From: Lachnoanaerobaculum umeaense | GTDB lineage: Bacteria > Bacillota > Clostridia > Lachnospirales > Lachnospiraceae | Direction: 5' to 3' | Length of the DNA stretch: 64,000 nucleotides | NCBI RefSeq assembly: GCF_003589745.1 | Contig: NZ_CP032364.1 | Span: forward strand, 620,001-684,000 | In this document: positions 17,419 through 27,929 of the stretch, piece after piece | How positions within the stretch are numbered: position 1 is the first letter of the stretch | Layout of the letters: the number at the start of each line of letters is the position of its first letter | Position numbers and translations under genes: made by a program | The notes under the pieces: model-generated | What the model was told of the DNA's origin: nothing | Databases searched by the model: none | Seen by the model: only the letters and a program-made list of their open reading frames with translations

Positions 17419-18315
17419 ATGAAATCAGGTTTTGTTGCCCTTATAGGGAGACCGAATGTAGGAAAATCAACATTGATGAATACGCTGATAGGTCAAAAGA
17501 TAGCTATAACATCAAATAAGCCACAGACCACACGAAACAGAATACAGACTGTATTTACAGATAAGAGAGGTCAGATAGTTTTCCTTGATACTCCGGGTAT
17601 ACATAAGGCGAAGAATAAGCTAGGAGAGTATATGGTAAAGGTATCTACAAGAACTCTAAGAGATGTAGATATGGTACTATGGCTTGTAGAACCAAGTACA
17701 TTTATAGGTGAGGGAGATGAGCATATATTTGAAATTCTCTCAAGTGTAAATATACCGGTAATACTTGCTATCAACAAGATGGATTCACTAAAGCAAAAGG
17801 AAGATATGCTTGAGGTAATAGCAAAGTATTCATCCAGAATGCAATTTGCTGAGGTAGTACCGGTATCTGCATTGAAAGGGATGAATACAGATAAGCTTCT
17901 TGAGATTATCTTTAAATATCTTTCAGAAGGTCCTATGTATTATGATGAGGATACAGTTACAGACCAGCCTATAAAGCAAATAGCAGCGGAGCTTATAAGA
18001 GAAAAAGCACTTAGATTTTTGCAGGAAGAAATACCACATGGTATAGCGGTGGAAATAGATACCTTCAACTACAGAGAAACCGGAGATATGGTGGATATTG
18101 AGGCAGCTATAGTATGTGAGAAGGACTCACATAAGGGAATCGTTATAGGAAAGGGTGGCAGTATGCTAAAGAGAATAGGTACTGCGGCGAGAAAAGATAT
18201 AGAAGGTCTACTTGAAAGTAGAGTTAATTTGAAGCTTTGGGTAAAGGTTAGACCTAAGTGGAGAGATTCTGACGTACAGATGAAGAATTTCGGTTACAAT
18301 CCAAAGGATTTATAA
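17419..18315 (+). CDS. era: GTPase Era
   Basis: Era is an essential GTPase that binds 16S rRNA and helps assemble the 30S subunit. The G motifs are GRPNVGKST, DTPGIHKAKNKLG and NKMD, and a KH RNA-binding domain follows with VIGKGGSMLKRIG. Its 298 residues are standard. The start at 17419 (MKSGFVALIGR) is preceded by AGGAGA; an ATG 15 bases earlier lies in the M16 gene tail. One base separates it from recO, the usual Firmicute pairing. Confidence 0.97.
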   Translation: MKSGFVALIGRPNVGKSTLMNTLIGQKIAITSNKPQTTRNRIQTVFTDKRGQIVFLDTPGIHKAKNKLGEYMVKVSTRTLRDVDMVLWLVEPSTFIGEGDEHIFEILSSVNIPVILAINKMDSLKQKEDMLEVIAKYSSRMQFAEVVPVSALKGMNTDKLLEIIFKYLSEGPMYYDEDTVTDQPIKQIAAELIREKALRFLQEEIPHGIAVEIDTFNYRETGDMVDIEAAIVCEKDSHKGIVIGKGGSMLKRIGTAARKDIEGLLESRVNLKLWVKVRPKWRDSDVQMKNFGYNPKDL

Positions 18316-18316
18316 T

Positions 18317-18961
18317 GTGAAAGATTTTATAGAATTGACGGGCATTGTTATAAAATCAATGCCAATCGGTGATTTTGACAGGAGAGTTACTATATTTACA
18401 AAGGAAAGGGGTAAGATATTTGCCTTTGCCAGGGGAGCCAGAAGAATAAACAATCAAATGATGGGTTTTGCAAGAATGTTCGCCTATGGCAAATTCAGGC
18501 TATATGAGGGGAGAGATTCCTATAATATAATAAATGCTGATATAGCCAATTATTTTGAAGAGATAAGTGCAGATATAGAGATGACCTGCTATGGTACATA
18601 CTTCCTGGAGATGCTTGACTATTATACCAGAGAGTCATTGGTAGATATAGAGAGTTTGAAGCTTATCTATTATACTTTGCTTGCTCTTACCAAAAAATCC
18701 ATACCGAATCGCTTAGTAAGAAGGATATATGAGCTTAAACTGATGGCATTAAATAGTGATTATGACGAAAGACCAAAACTTAAGGATAAGACTGCCATAT
18801 ATACTTGGGAATATATCATATGTTCAAGACCTGAAAAGCTTTTTACCTTTGTGATAACTGAAGAAGCTTTAATTGAGATAGAAGAAACTCTGGATGTTAT
18901 GATGAAAAAATATATAGATAAACGTTTTAATTCACTGGATATATTAGAGGATATTTTATAA
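18317..18961 (+). CDS. recO: DNA repair protein RecO, short form
   Basis: RecO loads RecA with RecR in gap repair. The OB-fold start is clear (ELTGIVIKSMPIGDFDRRV and FTKERGKIFAFARGARR), followed by the helical part. The product has 214 residues where about 240-260 is usual. The Cys-rich zinc site common in the C-terminal half is not visible, so this is a shorter, zinc-free form. It starts with GTG two bases after era. Confidence 0.9.
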   Translation: MKDFIELTGIVIKSMPIGDFDRRVTIFTKERGKIFAFARGARRINNQMMGFARMFAYGKFRLYEGRDSYNIINADIANYFEEISADIEMTCYGTYFLEMLDYYTRESLVDIESLKLIYYTLLALTKKSIPNRLVRRIYELKLMALNSDYDERPKLKDKTAIYTWEYIICSRPEKLFTFVITEEALIEIEETLDVMMKKYIDKRFNSLDILEDIL

Positions 18962-18967
18962 TAGCTA

Positions 18968-18995
18968 TTGACATATGAAAAATTTCTGCTAAAAT
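18968..18995 (+). promoter_or_regulatory. Possible gdhA promoter in front of a terminator
   Basis: TTGACA (18968-18973) and TAAAAT (18990-18995) are spaced by 16 bp, starting seven bases after the recO stop. Transcripts would begin just before the terminator hairpin at 19007, so either this box is not used or the leader is attenuated. Confidence 0.45.
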
Positions 18996-19006
18996 CATTT
19001 ATGTTC

Positions 19007-19042
19007 GGCAAAGACGCCTATATAGGGAGTCTTTGCCTTTTT
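19007..19042 (+). terminator. Terminator after recO
   Basis: GGCAAAGAC (19007-19015) pairs perfectly with GTCTTTGCC (19029-19037), followed by TTTTT. It separates the era-recO transcript from gdhA. Confidence 0.85.
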
Positions 19043-19121
19043 ATATATTTGATTCAACCGATTATTTAAGAGTTGAACTATAAGGAGTATTTTGAGTATT
19101 CAAAGTACAAACAAAGCCTAG

Positions 19122-20468
<1,347 letters not shown>

Positions 20469-20488
20469 AATTAAATACATAAGCATTT

Positions 20489-20518
20489 AAAAGCCCTTTT
20501 TTGAGGGCTTTTTTTTAT
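20489..20518 (+). terminator. gdhA terminator
   Basis: AAAAGCCCT pairs with AGGGCTTTT around a short T-rich loop, followed by a run of T residues to about 20516. Confidence 0.9.
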
Positions 20519-20524
20519 ATCCTA

Positions 20525-20553
20525 TTGACTTACTAGGAATTAAGCCTTAAAAT
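20525..20553 (+). promoter_or_regulatory. Probable promoter of the suf operon
   Basis: TTGACT (20525-20530) and TAAAAT (20548-20553) are spaced by 17 bp, 80 bp before sufC. Confidence 0.65.
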
Positions 20554-20567
20554 CCAATTATAAAATT

Positions 20568-20589
20568 AATAGAATACTAGTTTTCTATT
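20568..20589. promoter_or_regulatory. Inverted repeat in the suf leader, possible operator
   Basis: AATAGAA (20568-20574) and TTCTATT (20583-20589) form a perfect inverted repeat around eight bases, just downstream of the predicted transcription start. It could bind a repressor of the Fe-S operon; no regulator gene is nearby. Confidence 0.35.
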
Positions 20590-20632
20590 ATTATTACCCC
20601 AAAGCTCAAGGGATAGGTGAAAGGAAAAATCA

Positions 20633-21391
20633 ATGTCATTATTAAATGTAAATAATTTAACAGTTTCCATAGAAGATGATGAGAATTTAAAGGAAATTCT
20701 TCATGGAGTAAATATAGAGATAAATAAAGGCGAAACACATGTACTTATGGGACCAAATGGTGCAGGTAAGTCAACACTGGGATATGCTCTTATGGGTAAT
20801 CCCAGATATGTTACAAATAGCGGAGAAATAATTTTTGATGGTAAAAACATAAGTGAGGACTCAGCGGACAAGCGTGCAAAGGCAGGAATGTTCCTATCAT
20901 TCCAAAATCCTCTGGAGGTACCGGGACTTCCACTTAGCAGCTTTATTAGAAATGCTGTAGAATCTATAAGCGGCAAGAGAGTAAAGATGATGCAGTTTAA
21001 GAAAGATTTGGCAAAGAACATGGAAGTTTTAAACATGGACAGCGAGTATGCCAACAGAGCCTTGAATGTAGGATTTTCAGGTGGCGAGAAGAAAAAGGCT
21101 GAGATATTACAGCTTCTTATGCTTTCACCAAAGCTTGCAATACTTGATGAGACAGATTCAGGACTTGATGTAGATGCTGTAAGAACAGTTTCAGCCGGTA
21201 TCAAGGAATACCAGAAGAAAAAAGATGGTGCTCTTCTTATAATTACTCATAGTACAAGAATACTTGAGTCATTAAAGGTTGACTATACACATATTATGGT
21301 AGATGGAAAGATCATAAAGACAGGAGATGCTTCTTTGGTAGATGAAATCAATGAGCATGGATTTGAAAAGTATATTCAGGAGAGCAGATAA
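20633..21391 (+). CDS. sufC: Fe-S assembly ATPase SufC
   Basis: SufC is the ABC-type ATPase of the SufBCD scaffold. Walker A is GPNGAGKSTL, the signature is FSGGEKKKAEILQ, and Walker B is LAILDETDSGLD, where the Asp-Glu-Thr-Asp-Ser run is typical for SufC. The length of 252 residues is standard. It opens a five-gene operon in which every gene overlaps or abuts the next; its stop overlaps the sufB start by one base. Confidence 0.97.
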   Translation: MSLLNVNNLTVSIEDDENLKEILHGVNIEINKGETHVLMGPNGAGKSTLGYALMGNPRYVTNSGEIIFDGKNISEDSADKRAKAGMFLSFQNPLEVPGLPLSSFIRNAVESISGKRVKMMQFKKDLAKNMEVLNMDSEYANRALNVGFSGGEKKKAEILQLLMLSPKLAILDETDSGLDVDAVRTVSAGIKEYQKKKDGALLIITHSTRILESLKVDYTHIMVDGKIIKTGDASLVDEINEHGFEKYIQESR

Positions 21392-22797
21392 TGAAAGAAA
21401 AGACATATGTAGATGACATTAACAGGAGTATGTATGACTTCAGAAATGAAGATAAGGACAACTTCAAGATAGCTGCAGGTCTTACACCTGAGTTAGTGTC
21501 TCAGATTTCAAAAGAAAAGAACGATCCTGCATGGATGCAGAATTTTAGATTGCAGGCATTACAAATATATAATCAGATGGAAGTTCCGCCATGGGGACCA
21601 TCTATAGATGATCTGGATATTGACAATATTGTTACTTATGTAAGACCTAATACACATATGAAGGCAAAGTGGTCAGAGGTTCCTGAGGATATCAAGGATA
21701 CATTTGAGAAGCTCGGTATTCCACAGGCTGAGAGAAAATCTTTGGCAGGTGTAGGTGCACAGTATGACTCAGAGCTTGTATACCACAATGTAAGAGATGA
21801 AGTGTCACAGATGGGTGTTGTATATACAGATCTTGAGAGTGCAATGCATGGTGAGTATGCTGAGATGATACAAAAGCATTTTATGAAGCTTGTAAAGCCA
21901 AATGATCACAAGTTTGCGGCATTACATGGTGCAGTGTGGTCAGGTGGTTCATTTGTATATGTGCCAAAGGGTGTTCATTTGGATATTCCTTTGCAGTCAT
22001 ATTTCAGACTTAATGCAAAGGGTGCAGGACAGTTTGAGCATACACTTATTATCGTAGATGAGGGTGCGGATCTTCACTTTATCGAAGGATGTTCAGCACC
22101 TAAGTATAATGTAGCCAATCTTCACGCAGGATGTGTGGAGTTGTATGTAGGAAAGAATGCAAGACTCAGATATTCAACTATTGAGAACTGGTCAAAGAAT
22201 ATGTACAATCTCAACACAAAGAGAGCTGTTGTGGAAGAGGGTGGAAGAATTGAATGGGTTTCAGGTTCATTCGGTTCACATGTATCATATCTTTATCCTA
22301 TGAGTATTTTAAAGGGCAGGGGTGCAAGAATGGAGTTCACAGGAATTACATTCGCAGGTGCAGGACAAAATCTTGATACAGGTTCAAAGGTAGTACATGC
22401 GGCACCTGATACATCTTCATTTATTAATACAAAGTCAATTTCAAAGGGTGGCGGTATATCTACATTCAGAAATGCTGTAGTGGTGTCTGAAAAGGCAAAG
22501 AATTCAAAGTCAGCAGTATCATGTGAATCTTTGATGCTTGATGATATATCACGCTCAGATACAGTGCCTGCTATGGATATCAGATGTGCAGATGCCGATG
22601 TAGGTCATGAGGCAAGAATCGGTAGAATCAGTGATGATGCCGTATTCTATCTGATGAACAGAGGTATCAGTGAAGAGGATGCAAAGGCAATGATCGTAAG
22701 TGGATTTGCTGATAATGTATCTAAGGAATTGCCGCTTGAGTATGCGGTAGAGATGAACAATCTCATTCAATTAGAGATGAAAGGAAGTATTGGTTAA
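21391..22797 (+). CDS. sufB: Fe-S assembly scaffold SufB
   Basis: SufB is the scaffold subunit on which clusters are built with SufD and SufC. The 468-residue protein has the beta-helix core with VPKGVHLDIPLQSYF, IVDEGADLHFIEGCSAP and the C-terminal DADVGHEARIGRISDDAVFYL. A Cys in AVSCESLM lies in the region that receives sulfur in E. coli SufB. Overlaps of one base on both sides show translational coupling in the suf operon. Confidence 0.97.
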   Translation: MKEKTYVDDINRSMYDFRNEDKDNFKIAAGLTPELVSQISKEKNDPAWMQNFRLQALQIYNQMEVPPWGPSIDDLDIDNIVTYVRPNTHMKAKWSEVPEDIKDTFEKLGIPQAERKSLAGVGAQYDSELVYHNVRDEVSQMGVVYTDLESAMHGEYAEMIQKHFMKLVKPNDHKFAALHGAVWSGGSFVYVPKGVHLDIPLQSYFRLNAKGAGQFEHTLIIVDEGADLHFIEGCSAPKYNVANLHAGCVELYVGKNARLRYSTIENWSKNMYNLNTKRAVVEEGGRIEWVSGSFGSHVSYLYPMSILKGRGARMEFTGITFAGAGQNLDTGSKVVHAAPDTSSFINTKSISKGGGISTFRNAVVVSEKAKNSKSAVSCESLMLDDISRSDTVPAMDIRCADADVGHEARIGRISDDAVFYLMNRGISEEDAKAMIVSGFADNVSKELPLEYAVEMNNLIQLEMKGSIG

Positions 22798-23852
22798 TGA
22801 GAGATATTACTTTAAACAGAATACCGGTTCTTACCTGGAGATGGCTAAAGATGAATGAGACTGCTATTTCAATACCAAGTGAAACAGGCAGTGCAAATAT
22901 AAAAGTTTTAAGTGAAAATGCAAATATTGAACTTTCAAAAGACATTATCGAAGCTATGAAAGCCATCCCTACAGGAATGGGAGAAAATATGACAGAGCTT
23001 TGTGACTCTGAAAGTGAAGATATTATTATAAATACTCTTGCAGGTGAAAAGTCAAACTGTCATATAAATATATGTAGAGATAAGGAAAGCCTGTCAAAGG
23101 TAAGAGTTTATATCTATGCGGCAGAAGGCAGTGAAGCCAATGTATGGATGGATTACTCTTCAAATGAGGAGAATACCGGTGCTTTGGCAGTACAGACATT
23201 TGTTTTTGTAGGTAAAGATGCAAAGGTAAAATTGTACCAAGTAGGACTTCAGTCAGACAGTGATATTTCACTCAATGATATAGGCGCAAAGGTTGAAAAA
23301 GATGCTTCATTTGAGCTTGTACAGCTCTTACTGGGAGGTGAGAAGATATTTGCAGGTGCCAGAGCAAGTCTTACAGGTAAAAGAAGTGAGTTCATATCAG
23401 ATCTTGGCTACTATGGTAAGGCCGAAGATCAGATAGATCTTAACTATGTGGCAGACCATATAGGAAAGTCAAGTAATTGCAAAATGATAACCTCAGGAGT
23501 ACTTAATGACAATTCAAAGAAGCTTCTAAGAGGAACTATTGACTTTAAGAGAGGCGCAAAGGATGCAACCGGAGAAGAGTCAGAGGATGTACTTTTGCTT
23601 GGAAAGAATATCCACAACCAGAGTATACCTGTAATACTCTGTGCTGAGGAAGATGTAGTTGGTACCCATGGTGCTTCTATAGGAAACCTTGATGAGGGAA
23701 TGCTTTTCTACCTTACTTCAAGAGGTATGGACAAGGAAAGTGTTACAAAGATGGTGGCAAGAGCCAGGATAGATGCTATCAGTAAGAAGCTTGAAAATAC
23801 TAAACTTGAAGAAAAGATAAATCTTTATCTTGGAGGAAGTGAAGATGAGTAA
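22797..23852 (+). CDS. sufD: Fe-S assembly protein SufD
   Basis: SufD pairs with SufB in the scaffold. The 351-residue protein starts MRDITLNRIPVLTWRWLKMN, as is typical of clostridial SufD. It shares the C-terminal SufBD fold: EEDVVGTHGASIGNLDEGML and YLTSRGMDKESV. It is shorter and less conserved than SufB, as usual. The stop overlaps sufS by eight bases. Confidence 0.95.
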   Translation: MRDITLNRIPVLTWRWLKMNETAISIPSETGSANIKVLSENANIELSKDIIEAMKAIPTGMGENMTELCDSESEDIIINTLAGEKSNCHINICRDKESLSKVRVYIYAAEGSEANVWMDYSSNEENTGALAVQTFVFVGKDAKVKLYQVGLQSDSDISLNDIGAKVEKDASFELVQLLLGGEKIFAGARASLTGKRSEFISDLGYYGKAEDQIDLNYVADHIGKSSNCKMITSGVLNDNSKKLLRGTIDFKRGAKDATGEESEDVLLLGKNIHNQSIPVILCAEEDVVGTHGASIGNLDEGMLFYLTSRGMDKESVTKMVARARIDAISKKLENTKLEEKINLYLGGSEDE

Positions 23853-25062
23853 GAGTATATATAGAAACGATTTTCCGCTTTTAGCATCCGATGATGTTAT
23901 ATATATGGACAATGCGGCTACATCACAAAGACCGCAGATAGTGTTGGATGCTATGAATAATTTTTACAAGCATCATAACGCCAATCCTTTAAGAGGAGTA
24001 TATAAGCTCAGTGTTGAAGCTACGCAGGACTATGAGAATGCCAGAAGCAAAGTAGCAAAGTTTATAGGTGCAGCAGGAAGTGAAGAGATAATCTTTACAA
24101 GAAATGCATCAGAGAGTTTAAACCTTGTGGCATACAGTTATGGTTTGAACAATATAAAGGCCGGTGATGAGATAGTTGTAAGTATACTTGAGCATCATTC
24201 AAATATGCTTCCATGGCAGATGGTGGCAAGAGCTACAGGAGCCAAGCTTGTATTCCTTGATTGTGAAAAAGACGGTGAGATTACAAAGGCTGAGATAGAC
24301 TCTAAAATAAATGAAAATACAAAGTTGGTAGCTTGTACACAGATATCAAATGTACTTGGAATACCTACACCTATAGAGTATATCATTGAAAAAGCTCATA
24401 GTGTGGGAGCTGTAGTTGTTGTTGACGGTGCACAGAGCATACCTCATAAGAAAATAGATGTAAGAGAACTGAATGCAGACTTCTTTGCATTTTCAGGGCA
24501 TAAGCTTTGTGGACCTATGGGTATAGGTGTACTCTATGGTAAGAAGTCATTACTTGATGGCATGCCTCCATTCCTTAGTGGTGGAGAGATGATAGAGTAT
24601 GTTACCAAAGAAAAAGCGACATTTGCGCCATTACCGCACAAGTTTGAAGCCGGTACGGTAAATGCAGAAGGTGCGGTTGGACTTGCGGCAGCTATCGACT
24701 ATATCGAGAGCATAGGATATGAGAAGATAGAGAGTATCGAAAGAGAGCTTAGTGAGTATGCTATGGAAGTTCTTTCAAAGAATAAGTATATAAGAATACT
24801 TGGTTCAAAGGATCCTGCTAAGCATAGCGGTATAATTAACTTTATATTGGAGGGAGTGCATCCGCATGATGTATCAACGATACTTGATTCAAAGGGTATT
24901 GCTGTAAGAGCCGGACATCACTGTGCACAGCCGCTTTTACAACATTTAAAAATAAGTTCAACTACAAGAGCAAGTCTTTCTTTCTATAACACAAAGGAAG
25001 AGATAGATGCACTCTCAGCTGCTCTTTTAGAGATAAGAAAGGAGATGGGATACGATGAGTGA
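23845..25062 (+). CDS. sufS: SufS cysteine desulfurase
   Basis: SufS mobilises sulfur from cysteine and hands it to SufU. The 405-residue protein is a group II enzyme: the PLP lysine is in SGHKLCGPMG (near residue 225), the active Cys in RAGHHCAQP (near 358), and YMDNAATSQRPQ lies near the start. The ATG at 23845 has GGAGG eight bases before it; a start five codons earlier overlaps sufD more. It overlaps sufU by eight bases. A separate desulfurase serves thiI at 3793. Confidence 0.97.
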   Translation: MSKSIYRNDFPLLASDDVIYMDNAATSQRPQIVLDAMNNFYKHHNANPLRGVYKLSVEATQDYENARSKVAKFIGAAGSEEIIFTRNASESLNLVAYSYGLNNIKAGDEIVVSILEHHSNMLPWQMVARATGAKLVFLDCEKDGEITKAEIDSKINENTKLVACTQISNVLGIPTPIEYIIEKAHSVGAVVVVDGAQSIPHKKIDVRELNADFFAFSGHKLCGPMGIGVLYGKKSLLDGMPPFLSGGEMIEYVTKEKATFAPLPHKFEAGTVNAEGAVGLAAAIDYIESIGYEKIESIERELSEYAMEVLSKNKYIRILGSKDPAKHSGIINFILEGVHPHDVSTILDSKGIAVRAGHHCAQPLLQHLKISSTTRASLSFYNTKEEIDALSAALLEIRKEMGYDE

Positions 25063-25480
25063 GAACAGAGCCTTTTATAATGAAATTCTGACAGAGCATA
25101 ATTTAAGACCTTATCATAAACATGATCTTGAAGGTGCCAATCTTATACTGGACGGTGTCAATCCAAGCTGTGGCGATCATATAACTTTAAAGCTTAAAGT
25201 AAATGATGAAGGCATCATAGAAGACGGTGCTTTCGTAGGAGACGGATGTGCCATATCACAGGCTTCAGCGGATATAATGCTTGATATGGTAATAGGTCTT
25301 GAAAAGGATGAGGCTATTAGACTTTCAGATATGTTCTTCCGTATGATAAAGGGAGAAGCAACTGAAGAAGAGATAGAGGAACTTGACGAGGCCGGAGCCC
25401 TCAGAGATATTTCACATATGCCTGCACGAGTAAAATGTGCAGTACTTGGCTGGCATACAATGGAAGAGTTGTTGAAATAA
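25055..25480 (+). CDS. sufU: Zinc-dependent sulfurtransferase SufU
   Basis: SufU accepts sulfur from SufS through zinc-ligand exchange and passes it to the scaffold. The 141-residue protein has the three conserved cysteines in NPSCGD, GDGCAISQAS and RVKCAVLGW, plus the insert that distinguishes SufU from IscU. AAAGGAG precedes the ATG. It ends the suf operon; a hairpin terminator lies 130 bases downstream. Confidence 0.95.
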   Translation: MSENRAFYNEILTEHNLRPYHKHDLEGANLILDGVNPSCGDHITLKLKVNDEGIIEDGAFVGDGCAISQASADIMLDMVIGLEKDEAIRLSDMFFRMIKGEATEEEIEELDEAGALRDISHMPARVKCAVLGWHTMEELLK

Positions 25481-25878
25481 AATATAAAATACGTTACAGT
25501 TTAGGTAGCTACTTGAGAGCTTTTGTTTTACAATCAAAAACTAAATTCACTTTTAAACTACCGTTATGAGACACTCTGACAGTTACCTATAATTAGAGTT
25601 ATCTATTTTTAAGAAGATAGGGTTTTAAAATAATCCTATCTTTTTCTATTATAAAAATAAAGTATTAAATTACCGGTATATTGAAATTTGATGTATTTTT
25701 TTACTATAATAGTTAATAAAAAATCTCTCTTACCTTGAAAATGAGACTTATTTGTGGCATACTTGTTTTCAGTGTCGTAGTATAAATAATAAGTGGATAT
25801 TTTATATGTTTTGGCACATGTACAGTTGTTACTATGTCTTAAAAGAGACATATGAATTTATACAGAAGAGGAGTGCTC
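25481..25878. other. 398-bp non-coding stretch between sufU and the lipoprotein gene
   Basis: The first half may fold (TAGGTA near 25503 can pair with TACCTA near 25585) and ends in the terminator at 25614-25645. The rest is AT-rich, with no ORF backed by a ribosome site and no clear promoter of its own. Confidence 0.5.
25614..25648 (+). terminator. suf operon terminator
   Basis: AAGATAGG (25614-25621) pairs with CCTATCTT (25635-25642), followed by TTTCT. Confidence 0.8.
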
Positions 25879-26439
25879 ATGAAGAGGGGATATCTGATAG
25901 CGATAATAATGATGCTATTGCTTTTGTCCGGTTGTGGTATAAAATCACATTCATATAATCCTGATGAAAGTTCTATATTCCTGTCTAAAGACGGAACAAT
26001 AATGTCGGCTTTGGTACAAGAAATAGACACAAAGGCAAAGAGTGAGGATCTGGAGAATTTTGCAAACACAGAGATTGAGGATTTCAATAGCTTGAATGCC
26101 CAAAATCAGGTAAAACTGGAATTTGCCGGAATAAGAAGAAATACCGCAAAACTTATGTTTTCATACAGTTCTTTTGAGTGTATGAAAGAATTTGGAAAGT
26201 TTACACAGGATAACAGCTTCGATTTGAAGTCAGCAGCAGTATATAAACTAAGTGATATTGATGTATCAAGTATGGATTCTGTAAATATACCTGAAGGAGT
26301 TAATGGTAAGTATATTGCTATAATAGATGGTAAGGCTAAAGTATATGTAGATGGTAAAATCACCTATGTATCCAACAATATGGAATTTAGCGGTAATACT
26401 GCCAAGGTAGATGGCTTTAATTATATTATATTTAAATAA
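25879..26439 (+). CDS. Putative lipoprotein of unknown function
   Basis: The 186-residue protein has a basic start, a hydrophobic stretch and a lipobox LLLSGC (Cys near residue 19), so it should be a membrane-anchored lipoprotein. The rest is soluble with no domain I recognise. ATG 25879 follows AGAGGAG; a start nine codons earlier lacks a ribosome site. It is 11 bases before glyS, so they are likely co-transcribed. Lgt, which would modify it, is encoded at 37868. Confidence 0.82.
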   Translation: MKRGYLIAIIMMLLLLSGCGIKSHSYNPDESSIFLSKDGTIMSALVQEIDTKAKSEDLENFANTEIEDFNSLNAQNQVKLEFAGIRRNTAKLMFSYSSFECMKEFGKFTQDNSFDLKSAAVYKLSDIDVSSMDSVNIPEGVNGKYIAIIDGKAKVYVDGKITYVSNNMEFSGNTAKVDGFNYIIFK

Positions 26440-26450
26440 AGGAGAAATTC

Positions 26451-27839
26451 ATGGAATATAGCATGGAAAAAATCATAGCACTGGCAAAATCAAGAGGATT
26501 TGTATATCCGGGTTCAGAGATATACGGTGGTCTTGCAAATACCTGGGACTATGGTAACTTGGGTGTTGAATTAAAGAATAATGTTAAAGCTGCCTGGTGG
26601 CAGAAGTTTATAAAGGAGTCACCATACAATGTAGGTGTTGACTGTGCCATTTTGATGAATCCACAGACATGGATAGCATCAGGACATTTGGGAAGCTTTT
26701 CAGATCCTCTTATGGACTGTAAGGAATGCCATGAGAGATTTAGAGCGGACAAGATCATTGAGGACTATATGCAGGAAAATAATGTTTCTATAGACGGTAG
26801 CGTGGATGCATGGTCAAATGATGAGATGAAAAAGTACATTGATGAGCATGAGATAGCTTGTCCAACCTGTGGTAAGCACAATTTTACAGATATCCGTCAG
26901 TTCAATCTTATGTTTAAGACTTTCCAGGGTGTAACAGAGGATGCTAAAAATGTGGTTTATTTAAGACCCGAAACAGCACAGGGTATTTTTGTAAACTTTA
27001 AGAATGTACAAAGAACTTCAAGAAAGAAAGTACCTTTTGGTATAGGACAGATTGGTAAGTCATTCAGAAATGAGATCACTCCGGGTAACTTCACATTTAG
27101 AACAAGAGAGTTTGAGCAGATGGAGCTTGAGTTCTTCTGTAAGCCGGGTACAGACCTTGAGTGGTTTGAGTATTGGAGAGGTTTCTGTAGAGATTGGCTT
27201 ATAGCTCTTGGTATCAAAGAGGAGCAGATGAGACTTAGAGACCATGACAAAGAGGAGCTTAGTTTCTATTCAAATGCTACAACAGATATAGAATTCCTCT
27301 TCCCATTCGGTTGGGGTGAGCTTTGGGGAATCGCAGACAGAACAGATTATGATCTTGGTCGTCATCAGGAAGTTTCAGGACAGGATCTTACATATTTTGA
27401 TGATGAGACAAGTGAGAGATACATTCCATATGTAGTAGAGCCTTCACTTGGTGCAGACAGAGTTACTTTAGCATTCCTTTGTGCGGCATATGATGAAGAG
27501 ACTCTTGAGGGCGGTGATACAAGAACAGTTCTTCACTTCCATCCTGCACTTGCTCCTGTTAAGATCGGTATTTTACCGCTTTCAAAGAAGCTTAATGAGG
27601 GTGCTCTTAAGATATCTGAAGAATTATCAAAGTATTACAATGTAGAGTTTGATGACAGAGGAAATATCGGTAAGAGATATCGTAGACAGGATGAAATAGG
27701 TACACCATTCTGTATTACATATGACTTTGACTCTGAGAATGATAATGCTGTAACTGTAAGAGATAGAGACAGTATGGAGCAGGTAAGAATCCCGATAGCA
27801 GAGCTTAAGGCTTATTTTGAGGACAAATTTAGATTTTAA
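26451..27839 (+). CDS. glyS: Glycyl-tRNA synthetase (dimeric, one-chain type)
   Basis: This class II aminoacyl-tRNA synthetase charges tRNA-Gly. The 462-residue chain is the alpha2 type, not the alpha2beta2 bacterial form. Visible features are [14 protein letters not shown] near the start, the class II motif 2 region [20 protein letters not shown], and [14 protein letters not shown] in motif 3. A zinc-type Cys pattern lies in CKECHERF and CPTCGKH. AAAGGAG precedes the ATG. No T-box leader is present; the upstream lipoprotein gene is too close. Confidence 0.96.
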   Translation: MEYSMEKIIALAKSRGFVYPGSEIYGGLANTWDYGNLGVELKNNVKAAWWQKFIKESPYNVGVDCAILMNPQTWIASGHLGSFSDPLMDCKECHERFRADKIIEDYMQENNVSIDGSVDAWSNDEMKKYIDEHEIACPTCGKHNFTDIRQFNLMFKTFQGVTEDAKNVVYLRPETAQGIFVNFKNVQRTSRKKVPFGIGQIGKSFRNEITPGNFTFRTREFEQMELEFFCKPGTDLEWFEYWRGFCRDWLIALGIKEEQMRLRDHDKEELSFYSNATTDIEFLFPFGWGELWGIADRTDYDLGRHQEVSGQDLTYFDDETSERYIPYVVEPSLGADRVTLAFLCAAYDEETLEGGDTRTVLHFHPALAPVKIGILPLSKKLNEGALKISEELSKYYNVEFDDRGNIGKRYRRQDEIGTPFCITYDFDSENDNAVTVRDRDSMEQVRIPIAELKAYFEDKFRF

Positions 27840-27858
27840 AATTTAACTTATTTTTTGG

Positions 27859-27895
27859 TAGAGCTTTAACTTCGCATTAGTGGAGGGAAGCTCTA
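27859..27895 (+). promoter_or_regulatory. Hairpin in the leuS leader
   Basis: TAGAGCTT (27859-27866) pairs with AAGCTCTA (27888-27895). No T-run follows, so it is not a terminator. The 90-base leader is too short for a T-box. Confidence 0.35.
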
Positions 27896-27929
27896 ATCAA
27901 CTTTAAACCGGTAGCGAAAGGAAGAGATT

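Noticed and set aside
27840..27929. T-box riboswitch before leuS
   Set aside because: The gap is only 90 bases with one short hairpin. There is no T-box core sequence and no terminator.
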